53,120 nt of DNA, taken from the NCBI GenBank assembly GCA_017620235.1, contig JAFZQT010000133.1, positions 1 through 53,120 on the forward strand, given 5' to 3'. Positions 8,693 to 16,778 of this stretch are shown here, in pieces. Within the stretch, counting starts at the first letter, position 1; every line of letters begins with the position of its first letter. This DNA comes from Butyrivibrio sp. GTDB taxonomy: Bacteria; Bacillota; Clostridia; Lachnospirales; Lachnospiraceae. A program made the translations under genes and the position numbers. The notes below the pieces were generated by a model that worked only from the letters and a program-made list of their open reading frames with translations, had not been told where the DNA came from and ran no database searches.

Positions 8693-10213
8693 TCAATCCC
8701 CTATATAATTGGAATGAACTGAATGTCTCTTTGCTATTGTATCATTATTACCATATACTATGGTGTACGCTTTATCTGTACTTGAATCAAAATCAAAATA
8801 CAGAGTGAATTTATCAAATTTGTACTTAAGACCGTATCCCTGAGTAAATTTGTATGTCTCTGAAGGATTTCCGTACGCAGCTATTATCTTATCTTTTGAA
8901 TCCCCGACACCTACATTGCGGGATGTCTTTGCTCCCTGTTTGTAAATGCAAAGGTCATAAGAAAGTTCTTCCCCATTATTAACAAAAGTGTATAAGTTTA
9001 CATTTCCGGAATCATATACATATCTGGGTTCATCAGCGGTAGATGTATCTTTCTTTTCACACTGTCCCAAGTTAGCCATAATTGTTGATGCTCCATCAAG
9101 AATAGAAAGTTTCTTGCCGTTGTACATGATCTCGCTTTCAGAAACGCTACCGGTATCCTTAGCTGCAGTTGCTGCAGGTGCCGGTGCAGGTGTAGTTGTT
9201 GCCTGAGTATTATTTGCCGGTGCAGGTGCGGGTGTAGTTGTTGCCGGTGTAGTATTAGCCGGAGTTGTTGTAGCCTGAGCGGTATTAGCTGTTGAATTAG
9301 ATGTAGCAGTCTTTGAGCCACCGGATACAACTATATTCTGAGTTGATTCTTTGATATCTTTTTTAACAGGATACATCTTTGACAAAGTATCATCATTATC
9401 GTAACAGAAACTTGTTACGGTATCATTATTGGTATTGAAATAAAAATATAGAGAGCAAGAATTATATGTTACTTTAATACCATAATCTTTATTTAAGCTA
9501 AATGACTCTTTCTGTTTAAAACCTTTGTATGCCATATTAACTTCTGCAAGTGTAGAGCCTACACCTATACCTCGTGAAGTTTTAATATCTTTTCTTCCAC
9601 TGATGGCAATACCTACCGGAAGTTCTTTTCCATCTTTGATACCGGTAATGAAAAGTATTCTTCCGGAATCATAAACATAATAAGGCTGCTCCGGACAGGA
9701 TGTGTTTCTGCTCTGATACTGGCCAAGATTAGACATTATCGTATCTGTGTCGCTCATAACAGAAATAACTTTCCCGTTATATACAAAATCATTTTCACCA
9801 GGTCTGGCAGTAACTTCCGCCTGTGTCTGTGTTTCTGCAACATTTCCTGTTGAAGCAGCTAATGTAGATGTTGCTGTTGCTGCCGCATCAGGTATAGACG
9901 TTGCTGTTGTTGCAATTGTTGTGTCAGATGAAACTGCTGTTGCAGATGCCTCAACGGACGTTCCTGTTGCTGCCGATGATGCAGCTGTTGATGCATCTAT
10001 TGACGAATCTACGCTTGATGAATCAGAAGAATCATCTTCCGAAGCTACCATTGCCTCTCTTGCTGCCTCTCTGAGTTCTGCCTCTGTCAATTCCATTGTG
10101 CTGCTTCCTGTTGAAGCGTCTGAGGATGATCCCGCACATCCCATAAGTGAAAGCATCATAGACGAAGCCAATAAAATGGCTATCATTCCCCTTAAATTTT
10201 TTTCTTTCTTCAT
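8693..10213 (-). CDS. Lipoprotein with duplicated domain and TTP/PA linker
   Basis: This 506-residue lipoprotein (lipobox LMGC, Cys26) has an Ala/Ser/Thr-rich stalk to about residue 135. Two copies of a domain of about 140 residues follow, at 142-283 and 361-500. Both share a YNGK start, TIM-NLGQ, YVYDSG, KTSR-GVG and a closing TLYFDF/SLYFYF-type strand followed by an NNDT block. The spacer between them is a low-complexity TTTPAPAPANNTQ repeat. The GIGVGS element resembles small secreted domains of the BamE/SmpA sort, but I cannot assign a family. Function is unknown; a surface adhesin or inhibitor is possible. GGAGGAG precedes the ATG. Confidence 0.8.
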   Translation of the reverse strand: MKKEKNLRGMIAILLASSMMLSLMGCAGSSSDASTGSSTMELTEAELREAAREAMVASEDDSSDSSSVDSSIDASTAASSAATGTSVEASATAVSSDTTIATTATSIPDAAATATSTLAASTGNVAETQTQAEVTARPGENDFVYNGKVISVMSDTDTIMSNLGQYQSRNTSCPEQPYYVYDSGRILFITGIKDGKELPVGIAISGRKDIKTSRGIGVGSTLAEVNMAYKGFKQKESFSLNKDYGIKVTYNSCSLYFYFNTNNDTVTSFCYDNDDTLSKMYPVKKDIKESTQNIVVSGGSKTATSNSTANTAQATTTPANTTPATTTPAPAPANNTQATTTPAPAPAATAAKDTGSVSESEIMYNGKKLSILDGASTIMANLGQCEKKDTSTADEPRYVYDSGNVNLYTFVNNGEELSYDLCIYKQGAKTSRNVGVGDSKDKIIAAYGNPSETYKFTQGYGLKYKFDKFTLYFDFDSSTDKAYTIVYGNNDTIAKRHSVHSNYIGD

Positions 10214-10333
10214 AGAACTCCTCCATCATAATTCTATCTATGATAGTATGCATTACATTAAATAAATTTCGCTTTTATTTTATTATGAAATTGTGTATTT
10301 TGTGTGTTTAAAATGAGGCTTGCCAGTTTAGTA

Positions 10334-10807
10334 TCATTCTTTATACTTTTTAGTCCACTCATACTCAAAGAATCCTTCTGAATTAACCTCTCGCAGAAAA
10401 ACGGTTATTGTCTGTGCCTTTCCTGTGTCAATATCATCAATTATCCAGTAACCGTCTTCTGAAACAAAGCACTCATCATCATCATTATACTCAAGCGAAG
10501 GATCCTTCTTTTCCAGTTCTTCCATGTCGCTCCCTACTCCAATTCCATTAGGTAGCTTACCTGTGTATTCATTTTCAAAGCTTATTTCAAACAGCACGCC
10601 TTCGACAAAGCTCATTGATAATGATTTTTCTATTGTGATGTAAATCCAGGGAACAGGTGGTGTGCAATCCTTATTACTATCCATAGTCTGATTAAATGGT
10701 ATTTTATTATTCTTTAAGTATGCTCTGACTTTTTGCAAGCTCATGCCAAGTTTAATAGTGTCTGTTCCCACATAAGGAACGATCGTTTCATTTAGCAGTT
10801 CAATCAT
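10334..10807 (-). CDS. Putative immunity protein of the orphan toxin
   Basis: This small acidic protein of 157 residues has no signal peptide. Its ATG overlaps the TGA of the preceding toxin-like gene in an ATGA arrangement, which is the usual coupling of an immunity gene to its toxin. It carries a GIGVGSDMEELEKKDPSLEY block and an acidic NDDDECF stretch, and is predicted to be soluble and alpha/beta. The neighbouring protein is strongly basic, so charge complementarity fits a neutralising partner. The immunity role is inferred from context and size. I cannot name a family. Confidence 0.65.
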   Translation of the reverse strand: MIELLNETIVPYVGTDTIKLGMSLQKVRAYLKNNKIPFNQTMDSNKDCTPPVPWIYITIEKSLSMSFVEGVLFEISFENEYTGKLPNGIGVGSDMEELEKKDPSLEYNDDDECFVSEDGYWIIDDIDTGKAQTITVFLREVNSEGFFEYEWTKKYKE

Positions 10808-11259
10808 TTTTTCTTCCTCCTAGCAAAGTAGATAGTTGCCTTTTCTTTACTATCGGTCTTGTATCCTTCTTTTTTTGATACTATTTTATATTTCCCTCCA
10901 TCATTTGTACTCACTTTCACATATGGTACTTCACCATGCCTTTTGGATTTAGGCGATACCTGCACAGCAGTTACATTTCTTACTTTAGAGGGGTTCTTGA
11001 CATCAATTCTGATAGCTTTTGAGTCCTTGTTTTTGGATCTGTGAACATTGACCTCATATCCTTGCTTTTCCAATTCCTTTTTAATTCTTGAAACAGATTT
11101 TCCCAAAAAGAACTCTCTGTGACCTTCAAAACTTCCTTTAGATATATGCCCGCCTTTCTCGAAAACACGTGCTGCAAAGAATTGGAGATTAATTTTTGTG
11201 AGCGTGAGATTTCTTGTCCCTTTGGTAGCACCAAATCCTCCATAAAATCCTGCCCCCAT
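10804..11259 (-). CDS. Orphan polymorphic-toxin C-terminal cassette
   Basis: This is a basic protein of 151 residues. The ATG at 11259 has GGAAGGGG eight bases upstream and is preferred over an in-frame GTG at 11268. The N terminus is Gly-rich (GAGFYGGFGATKG) and is followed by NLQFFA, a motif I associate with detached toxin cassettes and phage-derived proteins in Firmicutes. The rest (residues about 35-151) has HISKGSFEGHREFFLG, RIKKELEKQGYEVNVHRS, VQVSPKSKRHGEVPYVKVST and a Lys/Arg-rich tail, like small nuclease-type toxin domains. There is no secretion signal or delivery module, so it is an orphan cassette. The catalytic activity is unknown. Confidence 0.65.
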   Translation of the reverse strand: MGAGFYGGFGATKGTRNLTLTKINLQFFAARVFEKGGHISKGSFEGHREFFLGKSVSRIKKELEKQGYEVNVHRSKNKDSKAIRIDVKNPSKVRNVTAVQVSPKSKRHGEVPYVKVSTNDGGKYKIVSKKEGYKTDSKEKATIYFARRKKK

Positions 11260-11264
11260 AAGAA

Positions 11265-11924
11265 TCACCCCTTCCCTCTTGTTACAGCAAAATCGCTGTC
11301 AAAGTGAAGTATCTCTATCCCCTGATTCTTATATTTTCCGAATATCGCATCTGGGGCAGCTCCATAAACTACAATTCTTTGAGGTTCTAGTCTTTTTATT
11401 ATCTGTTCCAATCCGTCAACAAAGAATTTTCTGTCATCAATCAGTTTTATACAACCATGGGAACCTACAGCAATACATGAATGCCTTGGAACTCCAAAAC
11501 AGCAAGCATCATAAGTACGATGGTCTCCAAACCTAACATTAACTATGACTTTTATTCCATTATCCTGAAGCCACCTGCCTATAGCTCTATTTCTATAGAT
11601 GTTCCAAAATTGCATCACAAGAGGCATATCCCTATACAAACTAAAATCAGGGCTAATTACTCCAGCAAACCTTTTCAAGATAGGCAGGTACTTTTTGGGA
11701 TTGTTCCAAACTCTTTCAAAGGTAGCATCATCCTCATAAAAATGTACCCAACACGCATAATCTTTGGAACTGACCGCTTTAGAAAACGGGATTAGTTTTT
11801 GAGGAACATAGTCTCCCTCAGTTATTTCAGGTATTTCAAGAAAACCCTGATAAGTAGCTTTCTCGACTAAGAAAGCACGGAAAACATCACGGCACCCAGG
11901 CCGCATAGCATTGATTTGAGACAT
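11265..11924 (-). CDS. DUF4417 domain protein
   Basis: This 219-residue protein has the DUF4417 pattern: WVHFYEDDATFERVWNNPKKY, GVISPDFSLYRDMPLVMQFWN, YRNRAIGRWLQDNG, VNVRFGD, AVGSHGCIK and a closing IVVYGAAPDAIF block. Family members are common in prophages and other mobile DNA. The biochemical role is not established to my knowledge. AGGAGG precedes the ATG. Its stop codon lies five bases before the toxin ATG and overlaps the alternative GTG, so the toxin and immunity genes are translated behind it. It is the first gene of this three-gene operon, which is read away from the small plus-strand unit at 12013-12093. Confidence 0.88.
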   Translation of the reverse strand: MSQINAMRPGCRDVFRAFLVEKATYQGFLEIPEITEGDYVPQKLIPFSKAVSSKDYACWVHFYEDDATFERVWNNPKKYLPILKRFAGVISPDFSLYRDMPLVMQFWNIYRNRAIGRWLQDNGIKVIVNVRFGDHRTYDACCFGVPRHSCIAVGSHGCIKLIDDRKFFVDGLEQIIKRLEPQRIVVYGAAPDAIFGKYKNQGIEILHFDSDFAVTRGKG

Positions 11925-11931
11925 AAAAGCC

Positions 11932-12050
11932 TCCTTTCTGCTCGCTTAGAGCAAAACAAACTTTGAGCAACATTTATTTGCCCTCGCAGAAAGGATATGT
12001 TATACTTATCAGACAACGAATCGGATATGTATATACGTATCCTTGCGAGG
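11932..12050 (-). promoter_or_regulatory. Leader of DUF4417 with alternative pairings
   Basis: Read on the minus strand, TCCTTTCTGC (11995-11986) is complementary to GCAGAAAGGA (11941-11932), which contains the ribosome site of the DUF4417 gene. The same upstream segment can instead pair with 12050-12035 (CCTCGCAAGGATACGT). The two helices exclude each other. This may be an RNA switch, or simply overlapping operator-like repeats in a divergent promoter region. Confidence 0.4.
11978..12006 (+). promoter_or_regulatory. Promoter of the small plus-strand RNA
   Basis: TTGCCC (11978-11983) and TATACT (12001-12006) are spaced by 17 bases, with a predicted start near 12013. The nearest plus-strand feature downstream is the hairpin terminator at 12051-12093, and no plus-strand gene lies between them. 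Confidence 0.6.
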
Positions 12051-12093
12051 AAACGCATGGTTGATTGCTGGAACAATCTGCTATGCGTTTTTT
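12013..12093 (+). ncRNA. Candidate small RNA of about 81 nt
   Basis: The unit has a promoter, two hairpins and a terminator but no useful open frame. The first hairpin pairs GGATATGTA (12023-12031) with TACGTATCC (12034-12042). The second is a 17-bp stem, 12051-12067 with 12074-12090, closed by a CTGGAA loop and followed by six T. Its imperfect pairs are G-U on the plus strand but A-C on the minus strand, so the plus strand is the transcribed one. It lies between the RloB-like gene and DUF4417, antisense to the leader of the latter. It could be an independent regulator or an antisense RNA to the toxin operon. I recognise no known RNA family. Confidence 0.6.
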
Positions 12094-12112
12094 CTATGAC
12101 CATAAACGATAC

Positions 12113-12364
12113 TTAGTGTTTTATGTTTTCTTCCATAAACAGCACCTCATCTCCTATGCTAATTCTTATTTCATTACTTCTCATATATTTCTTTATTGCA
12201 TTTTCAAGTTTTTTCCCCGTCAGTCCGGTAACCAGAACCCTTATAGCCTTTTCACTCGTATTAATTCCAAAATACTCTGCAGCACAATTTGTTGTAACAT
12301 TCTTATCAGACGTAATAATCAGCATGACTTTCTTACATTTCTTAGGACTTGTGTTATATCTCAA
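12113..12364 (-). CDS. Short RloB-like protein
   Basis: This 83-residue protein starts with TTG at 12364, overlapping the stop of the RloA-like gene as TTGA, with AGGAG seven bases upstream. The segment KVMLIITSDKNVTTNCAAEYFG lines up with the start of RloB/Toprim-like domains (consensus of the type ILIVCEGEKTEPNYF). The acidic Glu pair expected there is replaced by SDK, and the protein ends after about 80 residues where RloB proteins are usually near 200. It is thus either a remnant or a minimal divergent partner of the ATPase. The link to RloB is by eye and moderate in strength. Confidence 0.65.
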   Translation of the reverse strand: MRYNTSPKKCKKVMLIITSDKNVTTNCAAEYFGINTSEKAIRVLVTGLTGKKLENAIKKYMRSNEIRISIGDEVLFMEENIKH

Positions 12365-13632
12365 ATGATATCTCCTGTTTGAATGTCCGGAACAGCTCCA
12401 TAACGTCCCAACAAATATCCTTTTTCGATATTCTCTCCCTTTCTAACTGAATAGTTATCCAAAGAATACATAATGGACTCAGCTGTCTTTTTATCTTTCT
12501 GAACTAAATAGATCTGATCACGTCTAAAAATGTTTAAGCTTAAAAGCGATGTATCATGAGTGGTTACAATAAGCTGTGCTCCTTTCTTGTTAATTTCCTC
12601 ATTCCTAAATAAATCAATGATGAACTTTACCACCGCAGGATGTAGACTCTTATCGACCTCATCAATTACAATAGTCTTTCCTTCATCCAACACACGTTTT
12701 AATAATGGTGAAAAATTGAATAGCATTTGCGTACCTTGTGATTCTTCTGCCAATGCAAGAGTATAAACATTCTTATTGCCACTATTCTCATCTATTACTT
12801 CATGAAATGTTCTAACCTCTAATTGAGTCTGTTCTTGTGGCTGTATAAACTGACCGTCAATCAAAATTCCCGGCATCAAAGGCATCAAATTGGGATTGAT
12901 AGGTATTTTCTTTACCTGGACATCAATTTTCGAGATGTTTATATCCGCTTCGCCCATTATCTTTTCAGCAAAATTAATATAATCCTTTGACTCTTCACCT
13001 TGGTAGCTCATTATGGAATCCTGAGTTAGCACATTCAAATCTGTATATGTATCTATTCCACTACTAAGCCATTCCAACGGTACCTTCGTGCTTTGTGCAT
13101 TCCACATAGTTGCCGTTGCAATAAAAAATTTGTTTGGAGTATTCATTTGAGTCAAAGGAAGCAGCGAATTCTTCTCGCGAACTGTAAACTCAAAGGTTCC
13201 GTCCTCTTTTCTCTCGAATATTTTTGTTGGCTTCCTTGAGCCAAACCTAAATAAGTACTCTTCATGAATTTTAATATTATCGGCAGAAAAGCCATATATA
13301 TATTTCTTGTTATCAGCAGCAATAAATTGGAATTCAAACCTACTCGGTTTCCCTGCACTCTCAGCCGAGAACTTAAATGGAACTATACCCAATTGTTGAT
13401 TAACCTGCCTTGTATTAGAAGTTCTAATCAGAATAAGCGCATGTGTCATTGCCTTGAATAGATTTGTTTTACCTGCTGCATTCGCTCCAAATGTCGATAT
13501 CACTTTAAGAGCTTTATAATCACCCTTTTTATTTATATTCTCTTGATGCTCTCTGTCTTTTGATGGTTCCAGCCTTAGAGTTGCTTTCTCTCTAAAAGAC
13601 ATAAAATTTTCAACCGAAAACTGTAACAGCAT
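12361..13632 (-). CDS. RloA-like AAA ATPase (AAA_15/AAA_21 type)
   Basis: This 423-residue SMC/OLD-like ATPase is of the kind found in phage-defence pairs. The start LLQFSVENFMSFREKATLRLE is the typical RecF-like beta hairpin. Walker A is GANAAGKT (49-56), a signature-like EESQGTQ lies at 296-302, Walker B IVIDEVD at 321-327, and the switch His is in THD at 358-360. The middle part carries the insert usual for this class. Downstream is a short RloB-like gene with overlapping stop and start. A consensus promoter precedes it. Its role as an abortive-infection ATPase is inferred from family knowledge. Confidence 0.85.
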   Translation of the reverse strand: MLLQFSVENFMSFREKATLRLEPSKDREHQENINKKGDYKALKVISTFGANAAGKTNLFKAMTHALILIRTSNTRQVNQQLGIVPFKFSAESAGKPSRFEFQFIAADNKKYIYGFSADNIKIHEEYLFRFGSRKPTKIFERKEDGTFEFTVREKNSLLPLTQMNTPNKFFIATATMWNAQSTKVPLEWLSSGIDTYTDLNVLTQDSIMSYQGEESKDYINFAEKIMGEADINISKIDVQVKKIPINPNLMPLMPGILIDGQFIQPQEQTQLEVRTFHEVIDENSGNKNVYTLALAEESQGTQMLFNFSPLLKRVLDEGKTIVIDEVDKSLHPAVVKFIIDLFRNEEINKKGAQLIVTTHDTSLLSLNIFRRDQIYLVQKDKKTAESIMYSLDNYSVRKGENIEKGYLLGRYGAVPDIQTGDII

Positions 13633-13689
13633 AGCTTCTCCTCATCTGCTTGCTTCCCCATTTATTTTAATATCCCACTCCTAGTTATC

Positions 13690-13717
13690 ATTATATATAA
13701 ATATGTCAGATTGTCAA
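13690..13717 (-). promoter_or_regulatory. Consensus promoter of the RloA-like gene
   Basis: On the minus strand, TTGACA (13717-13712) and TATAAT (13695-13690) match consensus exactly, with a 16-base spacer. The leader to the ATG at 13632 is about 50 bases. The rest of the 13633-13942 gap holds an inverted ACATATAAAT repeat, AT-rich DNA and the terminator of the next operon. Confidence 0.75.
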
Positions 13718-13865
13718 ACATATAAATTGCTTTTTTGAACTTTTTTGTCAAATTGTGCATTTATATGTCTCGTAATATTCAAAGAGATCTTTCTATTTCT
13801 ATAAAACATTTCTATAAACTCATACTTCTAATGCACACTTTAAATGTTACAGGAAGCTATGCTAT

Positions 13866-13910
13866 AAAAAAACATGTTCCCAGAGACCACTTTTGTCCTC
13901 TGGGAACATG
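13866..13910 (-). terminator. Terminator of the MMPL/lipoprotein operon
   Basis: A 13-bp perfect stem (13873-13885 with 13898-13910, CATGTTCCCAGAG type) is followed on the minus strand by seven T. It lies 32 bases after the stop of the gene ending at 13943. Confidence 0.9.
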
Positions 13911-13942
13911 CACCATGTTTTAGCATTTACAATCCAGCACTC

Positions 13943-16768
13943 TCACGCATTGTCAGATTTGATTCCATCTGTCTTGATGATGAACTTCACGCTGCTGTCG
14001 GTATCGTCGGAAGCGCCGCCGAATGTGCTGTAGTTCTGACCGGCTTTCTCAATAGCTGAAATTCTGTCGGAGAACTCAGAAAGGTCGCCGTCAAATGCCT
14101 CGTAGATCTTCTTGATTCCTTCCTCGTCGAACTTAACGACTCCGTCCACAAGCTCCTGAACACCGTCATCAAGCTTACCTGTGCCGTCGTACAACTTGCC
14201 TACGCCGTCGTAAAGTTCTCCGGCTCCGTCGTCAAGTTTACCTGCGCCTTCGTTGAGCTTGCTTGCACCATCGTAGAGTTTGAAAGCACCGTCAACAATA
14301 GTCTTGTTGTTGTCTGTTAATTTATCGGCACCTTTGCGAAGCTCTGTTGAACCGTCTTTGAGCTTGCCAAGTCCCTGATCAAGCTGAACTGTTCCGCCGT
14401 AGATTTTCTCTATACCTGCTGCCAGCTGCGCATTTCCGTTTGCAAGCTGGTCGGCACCCGCAACAAGTGCATCAAGCTGAGAGATCTTCTGAAGCATTGC
14501 AGGATCCAGATTTATAAGGTTATCAAGATGTGCCTGCTTGATGAATGTAAGAACAGCCTTAGTCTGAGCAAGATATCCAGAATATGCCGCGATCATAGTT
14601 GTCTGCTGTGATGCCTGCTGCATAACCTCTGCTTTTGTTCTATTGATTATCTCTTGAGTATTCGCATCAATATACTCCTTAGCCAGTTTTTTTGCTGCTT
14701 CAGCAACAGCCGCATTAAACTCCTCCTCGGTATTATATACGTTCTGATTGGAATTCTGCGAACCACCCGAACTATTATTTGAGCCTGATCCATTAGTATT
14801 TCCCAGCATCATGCTTGTTTCCAAATAGTTACGCATATTATTGCTATTCTCAGTATTTACATTGGCGTCTCCAATATTTAGATTTACATCAGTATTTCCA
14901 TTTTCTACGCTGCCACTTCCGGCACCATCTCCACTGCCACCGTTGTTTCCGTCATTATTTCCGGTTGTTCCTGCACTTCCGCTTCCCGAACCATCTCCGC
15001 CGGCACCGTTACCGCTGTTTCCGTTATCTCCACCGGCGTCATTGTTTCCGGTATTTCCATCATTTCCTGCGCCGCCGTTGTTTCCATCATTTCCTGCTAC
15101 TCCGGTACTTCCGCTTCCATTGTTTCCGGTATTACCGCTTTCATCACCCTGACCATTATCAGGCTCCGAACCATCACCGGAATCATCATTAGGGTTAAGA
15201 AGCTCACCGCCACCGGCAGTCAGAACCACCATTGCCTCGTAAGTCACAGGTGCTACCGATCCGGGATTTGCTGTCTGAAGAGCAGGCTTTCCTACTGCAA
15301 TTATCGCATCAAGTGTAGCCTTATCAACGCCGAGTGTTTGGCATGCTATAGCTCCCTGTGTGGGATCTCCGCTGCCAAGAAGATAAGACTGTGTTGCAAG
15401 ATAAGCATTCTTTACATTGCTAAGCTGTGCCGAAGCGGTCATAAGGCTTGAAAGAGATGTTGCCATCTGAGCCATCTGCTTTATTCCGCCATTCATTGTC
15501 TCAGTGCCCTGTGCAAGTGCCTTGGCATTATCAACAAGATTTGCATCTTCCATACCCTGTCTGAGTGCAGCCGAACCGTTCTTTGCCGATTCAAGTCCCT
15601 CTTCCAGAGCCGCTGTTCCGTTTCTTAAATCATGTGTACCGTTTGTATATTTAACAAGTCCGTCGTAGAACTCCTTTGTTCCGTCACTAAGTTTCCCTGT
15701 ACCGTCTTTTAATTCTTTCGTTCCGTCTTTAAATTCCCTGGTTCCGTCGTAAAGATCGGATACACCGTCTTTAAGTTCTCCTGTTCCTTTCTTGAGCTCT
15801 TTTGAACCGTCAACAAGAGAATCGGAGCCATCATTTAATTTATTCATATCATCCTTCAGATCATCGATCTTATCTGAATTTGAAAGATCTGACATTCCAA
15901 AATCCGCAAGTACATCAGAGCTTGCCATTGTCATAGTCATGCCAAGTTCAAAGTCTGTGGTATCCGCTGTAATCTCAAAACTGTTGCTGAGTTTTTTCTC
16001 AAGTTCCTCATCATCAAGCTCATCCCACTTATCTTCCGATATATCAAGACTCTCTTTTAATCCCGGAACCGCAACACCCATGACGATATAATTTCCGCCG
16101 TCTGAGATAACTTTTCCGTTTGAGATCTCAACGTTTGAAAACTTATCGCCGTCAAGGATCATGCCGGACATCATTACAAAAGGAGTGAATACATCAATCT
16201 CTTTTCCATCGACGTCAACCTTCTGCTTATCGGTGTTCTCGTACTCAAAGCGGATAGTGACTTTTCCGCTCTTTCCCGCAAGTTCCTCGGGCTGTATCTC
16301 TTTTCCGTCAAGGCTGTAAGTGATCTTCATATTTACAGGAAGCTTTTTATCCGTAACTCCCTGATAGTAAATGTCAGATCCTTTTGCCTGCCAGGTCAGC
16401 GTTCCGTCGCTGTTTTCCTTGAACGTCTCATCGCCCTTTACATTTACAATGTCCTTAAGCTCTGTCTTATCTGCAAGTTCTGCCGAAGCACCGGCGTTTT
16501 TGAGCCATTCGCTTACGATGACATCATTTGCTGCGCCGCTTGCATTTGCGGAAACATACACCGTTTCAACCTTTCCGGCATCATCAGAGGATCCGATGCT
16601 CTTTGACATTGTGTTTGAAAGAGTATCCTCTTCGCTGTTATCCGAAGCCTCAATATTCGCAGCATCTACTGCGCTATCTTTTTCTTTTGCACCACAGGCA
16701 ACCGTCATGATCGCAAGCATCGTTGCCAGGGCAAGTGATAATGATTTAATTAGTTTTTTCCTGATCAT
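13943..16768 (-). CDS. YhgE/Pip-like lipoprotein partner of MMPL exporter
   Basis: This 941-residue lipoprotein (lipobox TVAC, Cys25) has a globular N-terminal region to about 300. A long run of DG-containing heptad-like repeats follows (LKDG, LYDG, FKDG; about 310-405), then a helical segment and a Gly/Asn/Asp/Ser-rich low-complexity linker (about 525-690). A second heptad-repeat block lies near 770-890. Such DG-repeat stalks are characteristic of the YhgE/Pip superfamily, which accompanies MMPL or ABC exporters in Firmicutes. It starts ten bases after the MMPL stop, so the two form one operon and probably one envelope-spanning complex. The usual C-terminal membrane domain of YhgE is absent here, and the lipid anchor replaces it. 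Confidence 0.8.
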   Translation of the reverse strand: MIRKKLIKSLSLALATMLAIMTVACGAKEKDSAVDAANIEASDNSEEDTLSNTMSKSIGSSDDAGKVETVYVSANASGAANDVIVSEWLKNAGASAELADKTELKDIVNVKGDETFKENSDGTLTWQAKGSDIYYQGVTDKKLPVNMKITYSLDGKEIQPEELAGKSGKVTIRFEYENTDKQKVDVDGKEIDVFTPFVMMSGMILDGDKFSNVEISNGKVISDGGNYIVMGVAVPGLKESLDISEDKWDELDDEELEKKLSNSFEITADTTDFELGMTMTMASSDVLADFGMSDLSNSDKIDDLKDDMNKLNDGSDSLVDGSKELKKGTGELKDGVSDLYDGTREFKDGTKELKDGTGKLSDGTKEFYDGLVKYTNGTHDLRNGTAALEEGLESAKNGSAALRQGMEDANLVDNAKALAQGTETMNGGIKQMAQMATSLSSLMTASAQLSNVKNAYLATQSYLLGSGDPTQGAIACQTLGVDKATLDAIIAVGKPALQTANPGSVAPVTYEAMVVLTAGGGELLNPNDDSGDGSEPDNGQGDESGNTGNNGSGSTGVAGNDGNNGGAGNDGNTGNNDAGGDNGNSGNGAGGDGSGSGSAGTTGNNDGNNGGSGDGAGSGSVENGNTDVNLNIGDANVNTENSNNMRNYLETSMMLGNTNGSGSNNSSGGSQNSNQNVYNTEEEFNAAVAEAAKKLAKEYIDANTQEIINRTKAEVMQQASQQTTMIAAYSGYLAQTKAVLTFIKQAHLDNLINLDPAMLQKISQLDALVAGADQLANGNAQLAAGIEKIYGGTVQLDQGLGKLKDGSTELRKGADKLTDNNKTIVDGAFKLYDGASKLNEGAGKLDDGAGELYDGVGKLYDGTGKLDDGVQELVDGVVKFDEEGIKKIYEAFDGDLSEFSDRISAIEKAGQNYSTFGGASDDTDSSVKFIIKTDGIKSDNA

Positions 16769-16778
16769 AATTCTATCC

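Noticed and set aside
10214-10333. Terminator after the immunity gene.
   Set aside because: The DNA is AT-rich but I see no stem followed by a T-run. Read-through into the lipoprotein genes is possible.
14815-15192. Open frames opposite the Gly/Asn-rich linker of the YhgE-like lipoprotein.
   Set aside because: They are shadow frames produced by the low-complexity coding sequence on the minus strand.
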